Source: Trichoplax adhaerens
Lineage: Eukaryota; Placozoa; Uniplacotomia; Trichoplacea; Trichoplacidae
Direction of reading: 5' to 3'
Length of the DNA: 64,000 nucleotides
NCBI RefSeq assembly: GCF_000150275.1
Contig: NW_002060945.1
Location: 2,689,172 to 2,753,171 of the forward strand
The position numbers were made by a program, and so were the translations under genes. Within the stretch, counting starts at the first letter, position 1, and every line of letters begins with the position of its first letter. Under the pieces are notes generated by a model. It ran no database searches and was not told where the DNA came from. It saw only the letters and a list, made by a program, of their open reading frames with translations. Positions 37,621-49,953 of the stretch are shown in pieces.

Positions 37621-39379
37621 ATGAAGTCAGTTTAGAAATTTTTGTCGAAATATTACACGTGGTAAGCTGTATCGCTAACTTTAAATGCATTATGACTCTA
37701 CATTAGGATCAAAGTAGTTATAATAAGCTTGGCACAATCTAAATATCCTCTCTACTTTACCAGTTATTACTTCTTGCATTTATTAATTCAGACTCTGGTA
37801 GTCATCTAGTTAAAGTTTCATCTGCTATTAATAAATCGCTAAATTGACATATGATAAAGGATTCGATACTCTAGGTTTAATAAATAATAAATTTGATGAC
37901 ATTATAACTTCATAGACAAGATGTCCTTAACAATGTAAAATAAATCATAAGATCTCAGTATCATTTTATGTTGGCGATATATTCATGTAACTATTACGCA
38001 CTAAATGGCGTATACTTACCATCGCAAATAAACTTTAATTTAATTAATTTTATTTGTTATTACATACGTAGAGGATATTAGAATGCTGCCTTGCGTTTCG
38101 TGCGGTGGATATGCTGAAAAATTGCTTGATGTTGTCATGTGGTTTAGTAGTGGTGGTACCAAATCAGTTCTTCATAATGATGGATATGAAAATCTTAACT
38201 GTCTATTTCGTGGTACTAAAGAACTTGTTATGATTGATAAGGTACATAACAGTTAATATAATTCTATAAGGTCGTAAGATCTTTCACGTTAGTCTCGTTA
38301 ATTAGATTTGACAATAGACTTTGAAATGGCTTATTAAAAAATGTTGCAATTATACATTCGTCATGTAAAATAACTCTAAGCTAAATATTATAAACATACA
38401 GTAAATTTAAACATCCATTTACTACTACATTTTTTTGAATTGTCTTTTCTTTTGATTTCTTATATGCTGTTATAGAATGTTGATTACGATGCAATCTTTG
38501 ACAATAATGGCTTTAGTAATTTGGATGTCGATAAAGTTGATCTCAAGAAATATTCTGATCTGATCCACATGAAGTGGTATAAAGCCAAGATGTCGGCTGG
38601 TGATTGCATTTTTATTCCCCAATTGTAAGTCCTAAGCCAAAATTCCATTCCCATATTTTATGATACAGTAATATTTATAATTGGCCCTTTTGCTTTTATC
38701 ACTGATTCTACTAGAAGTTGTTTTAACTTAAGATTTATTGATGAACTTTTCTAATTTTCCTTATAGTTGGCTTCATCAAGTTCGATCTTACGACAGTAAC
38801 CTGGCTGTGAATATGTGGTGGATTCAGCTATTAAAATTTAATGAAAGTAGTTGCGAGAAAAATAAGGATGTCAACTATTTAAATACAGCTGATTACGAAT
38901 TTGCAACTTATGAACTATTAAGGTTCGAATTAAATTATTCTCTTTGAAGAAGTGTACAGCCTTGAGCTTCAATAATACCAACTGAATAAATCTTATAACT
39001 ATAATTCATTTCTATGCTGTAAATTTGTGGGTGTAACAAGGATATTTATGCTATGATATATTTACTAGATTTTTATGCTAACTATTATCGGACTGAATGT
39101 ATAATAATTTAACTTTATTACAGGAATTCAATCCTTGATTATATGCCAAAAAGTAAAAGGGCGACAAAGCAAACATTTAAGAGAATATTGACACGATGTG
39201 AGGTTGGACCAATTGTGTTTCCAGCCGTCTTCTCTACTTTTGATTCCAACAAAGATGACGTAGTATCATTTGATGAGGTGCAAGACCTACCTTATGGAGA
39301 GTTTTCTAAATTATTTCCAAATTGGAATTACGAATCTGAAGAGGCTGAGGAACTAGAGCCTGAACGTGACGAATTGTAA
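36221..39379 (+). CDS. ER-luminal JmjC (cupin-type) oxygenase with EF-hand and RDEL tail, copy 1
   Basis: Six exons, 388 aa: 36221-36504, 37423-37574, 38072-38241, 38476-38624, 38767-38922, 39124-39379. A signal peptide (about residues 1-25) and a C-terminal RDEL predict retention in the ER lumen. The JmjC/cupin_8 fold carries a complete iron site: H180 and D182 (LHNDG) and H255 (WLHQVRS, after SAGDCIFIP), so 2-oxoglutarate-dependent hydroxylation is expected. A single canonical EF-hand loop at 344-355 (DSNKDDVVSFDE) suggests Ca2+ binding, followed by an acidic tail. Residues V154-G158 contain a C-x-x-C pair (C153/C156), also kept in the other copies. The substrate is unknown, and I cannot assign it to a named human JMJD gene. 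Copies 2 and 3 follow in tandem with the same exon phases. Confidence 0.9.
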
Positions 39380-41015
39380 TGTTAGCTATAATTTTTATAA
39401 AATTATAAGGACACTGGCGCAAAGTATCTGACTTAATCATTATGAAATTATTGCAATATATGTATATTTCAAGCGTTGCTAGGAATATACTATATTTTAG
39501 TAATTACTACCGTACGTCCCCGCTCACACTGTGTATCAAAGCAGTATTTTAACTTTTCACTTCTTCTGAAAATTGTCTTCACCTGGGTAAGGTGGTGTCG
39601 AAATTTATACATGCTGTATACCGAGATGATTAAGCCACTTTATTTAAACCATGCACTCAATCAATACGCATAAATTGTGATGATCAAAGATGATGAAGTG
39701 TTTTTAATTCTTCTACGATTATATTTGATCTCTTTTAGTTTATGTCTACGACCACACAATACACGGATGACAGTGCAACATTATCATGATTTAGTACTCT
39801 TATTATTAAAATACGTGTCAAACCAATGTAAAAGTAACAAAATGAAATAAATTAAAGCACGGAGTGTAGATTCTGTGACTTATTTTTTCTATAGTATCCA
39901 TTCCATTATACGTATATTATATATAAAATTTTTCCATTCAGTCTTATCAGGATTCCTTTTACTAATTACAAATTTTACTATTTGTACGTATCTACAATTT
40001 TTGTTAACGATACTTCGATGAGCAGATCATTAAACAAGCATTATTAGTCCCAATAGGTAGATAATTCGGTATGTGTATTTGCGTAGGCTCTCAGAGCGAC
40101 ATTACAACTTTAAGATATAGATAAAACATTTCCAGTCTTACTTAAGATTCACTAATTCAGTTAGATATCATAACTACTGCGCTGCTTATTTTTCGATAGT
40201 ATATAAAATTTTCGCTGATAATGTTATAGAAAAATACGAGTATTTTTATTACTTATAATCAAGCCTTTAGTCTGCATGTAGATAACATGGTCTATGCATA
40301 AATTTCGATCTTTCTTCTTCGCTGCCGTAATACTTTCATCTAATTAGAACTATCACTTTATCTTCAATATAATAAAAATAGCATCCATTCAGAATATCAC
40401 AATAGTATACAGTCAGGAAGGCTTTCGTGAACTGTACCTTCAAAACTATCTGTAGTTTCTATACCATTTTAATACTAATCGTTTAATGTCAAGTTATATG
40501 CAGTAAGTATTACAAATTTTCACTTTCTTATTTAGTATACATATACAGTATGTTACTACTAATCTAAAGTACAGTAGCTAAATTAATGTACAATATTGAC
40601 ATTCGTGTACATTTTTGGATTTAATTTATAATTTCTATACGTTATTAATTCTCACAAATCGATAATTTTTTAGCTATGCGGGTAATCATTTATGCCGTGG
40701 TGATCGAACAATTTTAGGCAAAGTATCTTTCATTCATTTATTGCTGTCTCTGAATGTGACAACATTCAATCGTTATTATTTTTTGTTAATGGAGTACTTG
40801 TACATAGAAATATTCCTATAACTACTTTTCCTTGCTTTCGGTGAAGTCTAATCCAATTTCTATTGCATTTTCAAAATCGGAATTGCTTGCCACTTCATAG
40901 CCCCTTTGATTTCTATTAACATTCATGAATTTCGCAACTTTGCCGACAATAAGGCAAATAACTAAATCGACAAGTTCATTTATTAGGAATGCTTTATTCA
41001 TCGAATGGTTTAATT
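39380..41015. other. Spacer between JmjC genes 1 and 2
   Basis: AT-rich intergenic DNA with possible 3' UTR of copy 1. No gene, RNA or strong repeat was recognised. Only isolated ACAGT units occur (near 40545-40580). Confidence 0.55.
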
Positions 41016-42698
41016 GTTACTAAGCAACAGGTGTTAGATGGGTGTGTTCCTCTAGAGTAGTAGTATGGTCTATTGTCTGATCAATATGTAACCTATATTA
41101 TGAACGGATCTGCCAAAGGAACTATTCGGTTGCATAATTAATTGATCCATTGTCAACTGGCGACGACAAAGTAAATTCTTAAAAAAGCTATATTTAATCT
41201 AAGTGAAAGACTCACGTCCGCATTTATGCAACAACTCCCTAGTCTTTCTTCGTAAAAAGCTTTAAATATTTATTTTTATTTCGTCCAGCAAAGTATCATG
41301 GCATACTCTACCTTTAGAAATAGTCGTATCCAGATAATACTTTTAATATTATCTTTATATTATTGTCGAGCCACGGTTGATGTATCATCAGACGCTTTCA
41401 TTAAAGGTCATATGAAACCATTAGGATCTCATCGAGAACCTTTGGCCGTAGAGGAGTTAACTTCTATTCCTAATCCAAAAACATTTTATGATCTTTATAC
41501 TAAGCCTGGTAAACCTGTAATTCTTCGTAATGCAGCCAAAGCGATTCCAGCTTTCAGTTTATGGACTGATGAATATCTAAGGTAGTTTGATAATCGATAG
41601 TCTGATAGATCGTAAAAGTCGTAAAAGGAATTATTATCGCCGTAGATGTTAAATCATGTTATTAATCATACTATTAATAATCAATTTGTACCGATAGTTT
41701 CTATCTATCAATTAGTAATTCGTTTATAGAGATAGACCTGTATTATCAGTATAGCCTAAAACGACGTCGAAGTAATCATTGATCTAGCGTTTTATACAAT
41801 GAAAGCTTTTCATATACGTAATAAATATATTAGAAATTAACAAGATTGGAGTAAGTTCTATACATGATATAACGATATAAGATTCTACTTTAATATAAAC
41901 TATGCATACAGAATATAGCATTAACTAGTTAAAGACCGGCTACGAAGTAATAAAGTATTAGTTATAAATACTGTATTTGGATGTAGTATAACTCCCGGGA
42001 TTTAGATATAACTACATCGATTTACTTTATAAAGAAGTTAACAAATCGAGATCTTAGATTGATAGTATCGAATTATACGATTAATGACTTTTCATCGTTA
42101 GCTGATAGTTTATATCGTATTTGTATGTACACACTATAATACTTTAAAATTATTTAGTTTGTCATCAATTTTTATAATTTCATTTGGAGCAAGTCTGTAG
42201 CACAATAAAATATATAACGAATATATGTAAACTAGTTTGACATTACCGTAAATAATGTACTGTGTCGGTACATGGTGTAAATTAATATTTACTTACGATG
42301 TCTTAAGAATATTTATAAATAGTTAATGAAATATGTTACGCTAAGATTATTTTCTTATTATTAATTTCGATTACTATCGAAATTGTTGATATTTAATAGA
42401 TCTAGTAGTTATATGTATAAAATTGTTTGCAATTTAATGTAATATTTTAAAAAGTTCTAATACATTCACGAATCGTGTCACAATATTTATTAATATACAG
42501 CGAGAAATTCGGTAATGTTCAAGTTCTAGTCGAAGAAGGTAAAAAAGAGAATAGATCGAAAGGGAATTTTATGACTTCTCTAAAAGAGTTTGTTAGCTCA
42601 TATAAAACTGAAGATTTATATGTTGTTCATACGATCCCGAAAGAAATGCGAGGTTAGTTATATTTCTAATATATTACTTTTATCGGTCAAATATCGTT
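41016..42698. repeat. Near-identical 1.68-kb segment, copy B
   Basis: The partner of 35939-37620. The offset is 5077 bp through exon 1 and 5078 after a one-base indel in intron 1. The left boundary falls at the X-box-like motif and the right boundary about 45 bp into intron 2. Confidence 0.92.
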
Positions 42699-44381
42699 TA
42701 TGAAACTAGTTTTGCTTTAATTAAATGCTGTATATTGTATAATCGTAACTTTATTAAGATTTTTGAGTTATATTGTTCTTCTTTCATACATGATGATCAT
42801 TTGATTGCAATAGTTTCACAATTCATAAAATAATGTTAAAATAGGGAATTTATATTGTTAAAGGCTAGTTATATCTTTGGAAGAAGAAACATCTTGTATA
42901 CCATTAAGTTAACCTTATAATTTATTGAATAGTTTTTTGGAATTGTTTAAACTAAAAATGATTTCTAGTTAATGGCTATGTACAAGTTGTGGCTGGCATT
43001 TTATTATAAGTAAAATTTCAGTTAGACTAAAATGTATTCGATAATACATATAGAGGATATTAGAATGTTACCCTGCGTTTCTTGTGGTGGATTTGCAGAG
43101 AGACTGCTTGATATTGTCATGTGGTTTAGCAGTGGTGGTACCAAATCAGTTCTTCATAACGATGGATCAGAAAATTTAAACTGCTTGTTCCGTGGTTCTA
43201 AAGAACTCATTATGATTAATAAGGTTGACAAGAGTATAATACTTATAATCTATAATCTTAATCTATACGAGAATGTGAAACATTTTGTTATTAGTATCAT
43301 TGATAGCTATCAATATGACGCATCCAAATATGGTATTATGATTAGATACCAATAATGATATGATCAAAGATTGAATTCTGGGCTCAATAACGCAAATAAT
43401 CGATATCTACGTATTTATGTTTCACCGCTATCTTTAAAGTTGTCTCTTTATTTATTTTTGATGCAATTATAGAATGTCAACTACAATGCTCTCTTTGATA
43501 ATAGCGGCTTTAGTAATATGGATGTTGACAAGGTTGACCTTAAGAAATATTCAGATCTAATGCACATGGATTTGTATAAAGCTAAGATATCGGCCGGTGA
43601 TTGCATTTTTATCCCTCAATTGTAAGCTGTATTGCACTACCTTGTACTTCACGATCTAGTTTTACTTGAGCCTTTCCTTTCTAGTATCTTTTTAATTAAA
43701 ACTATTTTTACAATCAACCTTCAGACATTAACCTTTCTAATTTTTGTAGTTGGCTACATCAAGTCCGATCTTTCGATAGTAATTTAGCAGTGAATACGTG
43801 GTGGGCTCAACTATTTAAATTTAATGAAACTAGTTGTCAGCAAAACAAAGGTGATACCTACTTAAACCCTGCTAAATATGAATTCGCAACTTATGAAGTA
43901 TTAAGGTACGGATTACTCATTAAGAAAAATTCTATTTTTAGCTGCCAAAAAATTGCTCTTTCTTTTTGCAGTACTATTATATGCAGTAGAATTAGTATGG
44001 TGATAACTACACTCTTGCAAATATAACATTTTTTGTGTCTGTAAATCAGTATGCAATGCCTCCTACACTTTTTACATTAGCTTTCGTATGGCTCAGTGCA
44101 TAATAATTTATATTGAACGTAGAAATCAAATCCTTGGTGTCATGTCAAAACATAAAAAGGCTACAAAGCAGGGATTTAAGAAGATATTGAAACGATCAGA
44201 CGTCGGTCCAATCCAATTTTCTGTTGTCTTCTCAGCTTTTGATTCCAACAAAGATGACGCAATATCGTTCGATGAGGTACAAGAGCTGCCTTATGAGCAA
44301 CTTTCAAAATTATTTCCAAATTGGCAATACGAGCCCGAAGGAGAAGAAGAAGAAATGGAACCTCAGCGTGACGAGTTATAA
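41298..44381 (+). CDS. ER-luminal JmjC oxygenase with EF-hand and RDEL tail, copy 2
   Basis: Six exons, 389 aa: 41298-41581, 42501-42652, 43054-43223, 43473-43621, 43750-43905, 44123-44381. Exon 1 encodes exactly the same signal peptide and N-terminal domain as copy 1, and exon 2 differs at only two residues, while exons 3-6 are clearly diverged. The iron site is intact (H180, D182, H255), as are the EF-hand loop 344-355 (DSNKDDAISFDE), a more acidic tail and the final RDEL. The enzyme therefore looks functional. An internal region that was recently copied or converted sits beside older coding exons (see findings). Confidence 0.9.
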
Positions 44382-45203
44382 TACGAAGTGTAATATTTAA
44401 TGTAACGCAAGGCCAGAAATTTTAGAAATTTGTCACCAGAAGTGATTTACAGTTAATGCGATTTGTGTTTAAACATTTACTAAGTATACTGCATTAGTGA
44501 GGTAATTAATGGTACAAAAGTAAAAAATTTGGCCGCAAATTTCGTCTTAGCGTTATGACTATGCAGGTTATGTGGGAATTCGGAAGTTTTATATATGCCG
44601 TGGCATATAATAATCGGCCATTTTCTTTAATATAGCACAATCAATTAATCATGCGATAATTCATAAAGTGGATTAAGTAAACCCTTCTGACCGTCTCGAT
44701 AACGGTGATTTATTAGGGTACTACATTATCTGACATTAAAAGCGAATAAAGTATAGTATATTTTTATCTTGTACGTTTTGGAATTTACTTTTAAACGACA
44801 CTTCGAAATGTCTTCAATTCCCCATAATAGATGATTTCTAAATTATACTAACATTTATGCCAACCAATCAATCAATCGATAAATTATAGAAGCTAACGTA
44901 CTATACTTCTCATTCATTTGCCAAGTAATCTTATTCCAACAATTCTAATCACATTAGTACAGTATCGTGTATTGATCAAGATGATGTTTACTAATCAAAG
45001 TACTCGCTTAATTGTCGATCACTGCTTCATCAAGAAGCATTATCTAATTTCGGTCATATTCCTCGCACACATATATTATTTCCTACGATAAAGTAGCTAT
45101 TGTGATTTCTATTATAATTCTTGGACAGAATTATATTGCATTACAATTGGTAAAGCAAATTATTAGATCAACGGCATTGATACCAGTGCCTTGCTATCTG
45201 ATC
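44382..45203. other. Spacer between JmjC genes 2 and 3
   Basis: AT-rich intergenic sequence. No gene or RNA was recognised. The frame at 45102-45311 overlaps the presumed promoter of copy 3 and is probably chance. Confidence 0.5.
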
Positions 45204-45216
45204 GTTTCCAGGCAAC
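45204..45216 (+). promoter_or_regulatory. X-box-like inverted motif upstream of JmjC gene 3
   Basis: GTTTCC-A-GGCAAC, 290 bp before the ATG, with the same half-site order and spacing as at 35939 and 41016. A second block near 45318-45350 (ATTAATTGATC, ATTGTCAA) is also shared with copies 1 and 2. Confidence 0.45.
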
Positions 45217-45493
45217 AAGTGTTACATGGGAGTGTTCCGCTAAATAGCGGTAGTGTAAAGATACTTCATTGTCTACGGAATATTGATAAAGCAGTAGAAA
45301 AAATGACATGATCGAATAATTAATTGATCAATTGTCAATAGACCATAGCAAGTAAAATTCTTAAAAGAGTTTCATTAATGTGAAGGGATTAGAAGGAGTC
45401 ACGTAGTAGTGGCGACTATTTGTACGGAAAGCCTCCATTAATTATTGTTCGTAAACGTTATCAACATTTACCTTACTTATCCACTGAAGCGCA

Positions 45494-48320
45494 ATGGCAT
45501 ACACTGCTTTAGGCAGGATTCGCGTTCAGATATTAGTATTTTTAATGCTGTTTTCATTTTATTGTCAAGCTAGCGTTAAAATTCATAGCCCATCAGATGC
45601 ATTTACTAGAGGCCATATGAAACCATTGGGATCTCATGGAGCTCTAACACCGATCCCTGAATTGAAATCGATGCCTACTCCAGATATATTCTATGCCCTT
45701 TATTCAAAGCCTGGTAAGCCTGTGGTTCTTCGTAATGCAGCCAGAGCAATTCCAGCTTTTGATTTATGGACGGATGAATATTTAACGTAATTCAATTAAT
45801 GATTGTAGAAACTGTAAACAAGAAAATTTCGTTTTTGCTGTTAAAAACATAATGTTACAATTTTAGTTTTCTCCGGTAGTATATCTCATGGTTATAGTAA
45901 TACATTACTTTAGATATTCCCCGTTATTGATATGGATACATATAGTGCTATCACACCAATCTTAGAATAATAGTAAGGATTATGGTAATACTTTTCGGCT
46001 GTATGCCAAAGTCTTAAAAGCTTCTTAAGGTGGAAATAATAGCCTTGCTGGATGCTGTTACGGAATCGTGTTAAGGTTATCTTAAAGGGATCGATATATG
46101 CAGAATTTATTACGAGTCGGGTACTATTTCGATGGTTGAACTGCGTCATAAGTTTTTTCAGACAATCTAATTTACGAAAGCTAAATCCTGATGCAGCCAG
46201 TTAAATTAAAAAATCAATGCGATATGATAAAGTTAATGAATGAAGGCCCTAAATTATCAGTGTCATATTAAGGATTTAAAGCTTATCGTGTCCTAAAGTA
46301 TTCCTACCCTTGTAGATAGTATTTATTAATACCTTGTTTAAGAGTTTTTATGATTATACAGTCAAAATGATATATTACCTAGACAGATATGATGAGAACA
46401 CCTAAGGCAACTGTTGCATTATAAGTCTACTGAATCGATGCATAACATAGAATAATATTTACAGATAATGTTTTTGAAAATACTTTTGTATAGTTAATGA
46501 AAGGGTTTGCATATAGTTTACTATCTTATTAGTTCGGATACGATTGGAAAAATACAGCCAATTTATTAATTTAACCATACGGTGATATGCAATTGTTTCA
46601 AACTTCATAACTTAGATATTGTATATTTCAATGTGTTATGATGTAATGTTATTATCATTATTCATCTACAGTGAGAAATTTGGCAAGATTAAAGTTCTGG
46701 TTGAAGAAGGAAAGAAAGAGAATAGATCCAAAGGCAACTTTATGACCAGTATAAGGAGGTTTATTAAGACATATAAAACGGAAGATTTGTATGTTGTCCA
46801 TACAATTCCAATGGCAATGCGAGGTAAACTTTTTTGAGATGTATTGCTTATATCAGTGATATTCAAATTCTTCCTTTAAATAAATTAAAAGATTTCCTGT
46901 GGATGTTGTAGTATTGATATTGATATATCGGTTGGGATTGTTTTTGCTTAATAAATCTTAAACTTTGATCAAATGTATTTGATGGAACTGGTACAGAGGA
47001 TATTAGATTGCTGCCTTGCGTTTCTTGCGGTGGGTTTGCTGAGAAATTGCTTGATATTGTCATGTGGTTTAGCAGCGGTGGCACCAAATCAGTTCTACAT
47101 AACGATGGATCGGACAATTTGAACTGTTTATTTCGCGGATTTAAGGAGTTTATCTTGGTTGATAGGGTAGCTAATAACTATAATACGATATTTCTATATT
47201 TTTCATGCTTATGCACTACGTTATTCATTTCGCTAATAAAATTTAGCAATGGTTGTAATATAATAATAACTGTGATGAGATGCCACTAATCATGCCTACT
47301 AGTGATGAATATCGAATTGAATATAGCATAGAAACACAGTATTTATCTATTAGAATATTTTAAAATTATCTTGGCTTCTTTTTCCAATGCTATTACAGGA
47401 TACTGACTATAGCGGCATCGTAGATAATAATGGATTTAGCAATATGGATGTTGACAAAGTTGATCTCAATACATATTCAGATCTACTAAAAATAGAATTA
47501 TATAAAACTACACTGTCGGCTGGTGACTGCATTTTCATACCTCATTAGTAAGTTTTCTGTTGCCGATGTATAACTGTTTTTGCGACACGGTAAAGACTTT
47601 CTCCTTTTTACTGCCAGCGATATCTTATTTAAAACTATTTCTCCAGCTTAATCCTCATATACTGAATTTTCTAATTTTCTTTTTCTATAGCTGGCTTCAT
47701 CATGTTCGATCGTACGGTAGTAACTTGGCTGTAAATATGTGGTGGACTCCTCTAACAAGATTTAATCGAACTACTTGCAAGAATAATAACGATAACACCT
47801 ACTTAAAAGCAGTCGATTACGAGTTTGCAACATACGAAGTATTAAGGTTCAGCTAAAATTCTTTAATTGGAACCTTTGATTTTGTAGATTAGGTATACAG
47901 TATAGTACTGATAGAATACAGCGATATTAACCGGAAATACTTAATGTGATCGTCAGTGTGCTCAGTTCTGTTACAAAAATTAGAGTGTAAGAAAATTGTT
48001 TTAGCTCATGAATTTTGCAATGCTTACAGTTAAACTTTGCATTGATGATTTAAATTGCAATTAGGAAGCAAATCCTTGATGCAATGTTACTGCGAAAAAT
48101 GGCTAGCAAGCAAAAATTCAGAAAAATTCTATTGGATTGTGAAGTTGGCGAGATAAAATTTATCGATGTTTTTTCTGCTTTTGATAAGGATAAAAATGGC
48201 AAGATATCAATTAATGAGGTGCACGAACTACCTTACGGGCAATTTTCTAAACTTTTCCCTAACTGGCATTACCAGACCGAAGAGTCTAACGAAATGGAAC
48301 CTGATCGCGACGAATTGTAA
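45494..48320 (+). CDS. ER-luminal JmjC oxygenase with EF-hand and RDEL tail, copy 3
   Basis: Six exons, 391 aa: 45494-45786, 46672-46823, 46997-47166, 47399-47547, 47691-47846, 48065-48320. It has the same exon phases as copies 1 and 2 but is the most diverged. Exon 1 is 9 nt longer. There is a signal peptide at residues 1-27. The iron ligands are H183, D185 and H258 (in WLHHVRS). The EF-hand loop is the classical DKDKNGKISINE, and the C-terminus is again RDEL. The acceptor joining exon 1 to 2 makes a Thr codon where copies 1 and 2 have Ser. Retention of all catalytic, Ca2+-binding and ER-retention elements in three paralogues indicates selection for function. The substrate is unknown. Confidence 0.9.
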
Positions 48321-49953
48321 CTTTTAAAGTAGTTCCTTTATGTAATTTTGAGAACAACGCTCTGCAGCTTTATGCCTGATTATCTAGAGAGCTAATACAA
48401 TATATGTTTTTCAAACATTTGAAATGACGTTTTAGCGACCCATTTCCTCTTTGCGATAATCCAGATTATGTAAAAATTATCTGTGTATGCGTACATTACC
48501 GGTACACAACATAATAAGGATAGTCTATTAAAAATTGCTTAATTAATTGATCAACCAATCTGTAATGCTGCGATTATATACAGTTCAATTCTAATTTATG
48601 CCATAGATTGCTAAGTAATCATGTGATAGCTTTGTAGTGTCTATATTTGCTAGCGATATTTATTATTCAAATGTTGTTACAATAATATTGAGCTTAGATT
48701 TCACTAGCTCTAGCATAATCACGCTTGAATTATATAAATCTTAATAAATCGTGTAAGAGATGTAACACACCATAAGAAACATATTTCTGAAGAATCGAAA
48801 GTAAACTTATGCTGACTATATCTACTCTTTCAAACACGAGCGAATTTATCTGATTCTGTTAGTCATAATTTATTTTAGTAAACGTAATTTGTTTGCGATA
48901 TACATACAACCTCAATTAGTAATAGTTTGTTACACAGAAAATCAACTAATCATTACTCAAGCCGCATGAGATCTTTACCGAATAACGAGCGATTCTACAA
49001 CCTTGAGATGTAGATGTAGCACATTGCATTCGATGATCCAAGCATTATTCTTTACTTTACTTGACATAATCCTAAAATCATCAGTTTCTAAAGGTTTTAT
49101 TTTATGTTATACATGCAAATAAACACATACATATTGCTTGCTGATTGAAATTCTGGCGTGCAGCTGGGTAGCTCAATGTAATGCCTAAATCTAGATTATT
49201 TTCAGCATTTCAATTGAAATTTGATGTTTTACTTTCTCCGCGCTTCCTTATTTATTTATATATCAATCCAATTCTTAAAACGTGTAAGATGCGGTATAAC
49301 TTTTGAGTAGGATTAATTTTTGGCTTCATCTTACAGAAGCAAAGGTTTGGCAATGAATGCTAACTATCAATCGAATACAAGAAATATTCTTATCTGGTTT
49401 ATTTCTAACATTAATGCGGTAACAATAATATGTACCACTCCATTTTGTGCAATAAATCCACTTGAGAGTAATGGCAAATCGATTAATCTCTCATTTTCCT
49501 TCACCTACTACAATGTTCATGCGGTATAATGTACACTAATGCAGTTAAGAATTATTATTGCTTGCGCGACTCCATCCGAGAATTTAAATGTTACAATATA
49601 CGAGTATACGCCAGTTTTTACACTTTCATAACGAAGAACCTTAACGAGCAAATAAAACCAGTACGCATTTGCCGTCATCCTTTAAAACTTGAAAGCTCAC
49701 AATGTATTACTATCAAGTACATACATATCACGAATATGCCACTCGACCATTAAAATCTTCACGAAATAGAAAGAAATGATGATAGAATTTAACAAATATT
49801 CCAGTAATACAGACGAGAGTAGATACAATTAACAGGCAATTATTGTCTGTAATGTTATGAATGGTAAGGTCAGGATGTTTCATCAAATACCGCATCGAAT
49901 TTAAATTAACAGATTCTTGCCTATCATACATTGATATGAGAAAAAATACTCCG
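48321..49953. other. Convergent spacer between JmjC gene 3 and AK6
   Basis: 3' flanks of two convergent genes. The open frames at 49320-49529 and 49529-49753 have no homology I recognise and no exon context. No tRNA passes inspection. Confidence 0.55.

Noticed and set aside
36221-48320. Possible single gene with duplicated exons across the JmjC cluster
   Set aside because: Each copy has its own signal peptide, complete six-exon set, RDEL and stop, so three genes are the simpler reading.
49160-49210. tRNA-like A-box (GGGTAGCTCAATG)
   Set aside because: No B-box (GGTTCGA..) at the right distance and no foldable acceptor stem.
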